Source: Bacteroidota bacterium
GTDB taxonomy: Bacteria; Bacteroidota; Bacteroidia; Sphingobacteriales; Sphingobacteriaceae
Assembly: GCA_018266915.1 (NCBI GenBank)
Contig: JAFDZM010000071.1
Coordinates: forward strand, 1 to 64,000
Length of the DNA stretch: 64,000 nucleotides
Direction: 5' to 3'
The translations under genes were made by a program, and so were the position numbers. How positions within the stretch are numbered: position 1 is the stretch's first letter; the number at the start of each line of letters is the position of its first letter. The notes under the pieces are model-generated. The model was not told the DNA's origin. It searched no databases and was given only the letters and a program-made list of their open reading frames with translations. Positions 63,182-64,000 of the stretch are shown here, one piece after another.

Positions 63182-64000
63182 ATGGTCAACGACAGATTTA
63201 TTCAGTTAATCACTAAAAAGCTTTCAGATGAGATAGATGAAAGCGAATTGGCTGAATTAAACTATATGTTGCTCAATGATGAGGAATGCCTTCAGCAATA
63301 TAATTTCTTCAAAACCTACTGGGCGCAGGACGAGGAAAAATATTCCAACGAAGAGTTGCTCTTTCAGCGCATAAGAAACAGGCTTACTGTTCCGGAAGAC
63401 TTTGATGACACTGATTCAAAAAAAGGCTGGATCAGAAGATTTCCGTTCTTCTGGCGCAGCCTGGCTGCAGTGCTGGTATTAGGGATATGTGTATTTGCTT
63501 ATTATGGCTATGCGCATCATCCATCAACAATAAATAGTGAGGGGAATATCGCCATTACCAAAACCCCAAGCCGTACAAAATCCAAGATATACCTGAGCGA
63601 TGGCTCTGTCGTTACCTTAAACTCCGAAACGGTTTTGCGGTACCCTTCTTCTTTTTCAGGGCCCACCAGGGAGGTTTACCTTAATGGCGAGGCATTTTTT
63701 AATGTGACAAAAGACCATACGCATCCTTTTATAGTGCATGCAGGTAAGATGAATATCAAAGTATTAGGCACTTCGTTCAATGTAAAATCGTATGCGAACG
63801 ACAAAAACATTGAAACCACCCTGATAAAGGGCGCTATCGAAGTAACACTGTCAGATCGCCCGTCTGATAGAATCATACTGAAACCAAATGAGAAATTAGT
63901 TCTGAATAATAAAACCTTTAATAAACCCCGTGCAAATAATCTACCCGCTGCCGAGGAAAGCAACACCAATTACGCACTTACAAACCTAACTCACCTCCGA
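63182..64000 (+). CDS. FecR-family anti-sigma factor (partial, runs off the window end)
   Basis: A reading frame of at least 273 codons from ATG 63182, open to the end of the window. The N-terminal cytoplasmic part (MVNDRFIQLITKKLSDEID) binds the sigma factor, one membrane helix is at about 94-112 (WRSLAAVLVLGICVFAYYGY), and the FecR domain follows: TPSRTKSKIYLSDGSVVTLN, REVYLNGEAFFNVTKDHTHPF, IKVLGTSFNVKSY. It controls the sigma factor at 61140 and probably a SusC/TonB-dependent receptor beyond the window. Confidence 0.92.
   Translation, partial: MVNDRFIQLITKKLSDEIDESELAELNYMLLNDEECLQQYNFFKTYWAQDEEKYSNEELLFQRIRNRLTVPEDFDDTDSKKGWIRRFPFFWRSLAAVLVLGICVFAYYGYAHHPSTINSEGNIAITKTPSRTKSKIYLSDGSVVTLNSETVLRYPSSFSGPTREVYLNGEAFFNVTKDHTHPFIVHAGKMNIKVLGTSFNVKSYANDKNIETTLIKGAIEVTLSDRPSDRIILKPNEKLVLNNKTFNKPRANNLPAAEESNTNYALTNLTHLR

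Overview
The window looks like chromosome from a Bacteroidota bacterium of the Sphingobacteriaceae, most like Mucilaginibacter or Pedobacter; the genus is an inference. The evidence is: perfect Bacteroidota -7 boxes (TAnnTTTG) before sucD, msrB, nrdB, purN, purH, eno and others, two of them with a TTG about 19 bases upstream; family-typical genes (DUF3570, DUF4266, DUF4142, FecR with its sigma factor, many short Bacteroidota lipoproteins); and dense intergenic hairpin repeats. I see no rRNA, tRNA, prophage, transposase or CRISPR array.

Layout. 0.1-12 kb is housekeeping: leuS, sucD, msrB, aqpZ, a cobalamin riboswitch followed by nrdB-nrdA (class Ia ribonucleotide reductase of eukaryotic type), small proteins and fabG. 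12-19 kb has a membrane vWA-like protein with a TRIC-type channel gene, a DUF559 repeat element, a DivIC/FtsB-like protein, a DEAD-box helicase and a methyltransferase. 19-31 kb carries eno, an ABC-2 exporter pair, a nitrilase-family amidohydrolase, carA, panB, an RluA-type pseudouridine synthase, a hydrolase and a YiaK-type dehydrogenase. 31-40 kb carries purN, a four-helix-bundle gene, purH and the rod-shape operon mreB-mreC-mreD-mrdA-rodA. 40-49 kb has tdk, an MFS exporter behind two palindromic operators, an SDR, an FtsX-type permease and an Nramp-like carrier. 49-64 kb is accessory: sulfotransferase, sialate O-acetylesterase, an ECF42-type sigma factor with its YCII/DGPF partner, polysaccharide deacetylase, DUF4142 lipoprotein, an apbE-DUF4266-DUF3570-thioredoxin cluster, a GH29 fucosidase, and an ECF sigma factor and FecR anti-sigma factor with an esterase between them (FecR runs off the end).

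The most striking feature is a family of short GC-rich hairpin elements (consensus roughly CCTAAATCCTCTCC-nnn-GGAGAGGACTT, usually in inverted pairs). Two copies carry a DUF559 (Vsr/PD-(D/E)XK-like endonuclease fold) reading frame between the hairpins. One of these sits in frame inside leuS, so the essential leucyl-tRNA synthetase carries a nuclease-like domain just before its catalytic [10 protein letters not shown] segment, and the same gene carries a second, empty hairpin pair in frame at the edge of its editing domain. Another DUF559 copy at 15.7-16.2 kb has near-perfect 33-bp terminal inverted repeats and a one-base frameshift. Empty copies occur at 13.2, 22.6 and 52.0 kb, the last supplying the stop codon of a sigma factor. 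A four-helix-bundle (S23/IVP-like) gene at 31.9 kb also lies between inverted low-complexity repeats, which suggests more than one kind of passenger protein. I infer a mobile or formerly mobile REP-like system without an obvious transposase.

Other points of note: low-complexity inverted repeats occupy many intergenic gaps and one extends the variable arm of the cobalamin riboswitch; at least three further dispersed repeat families are present; the Nramp-like protein lacks the canonical metal-site motifs.
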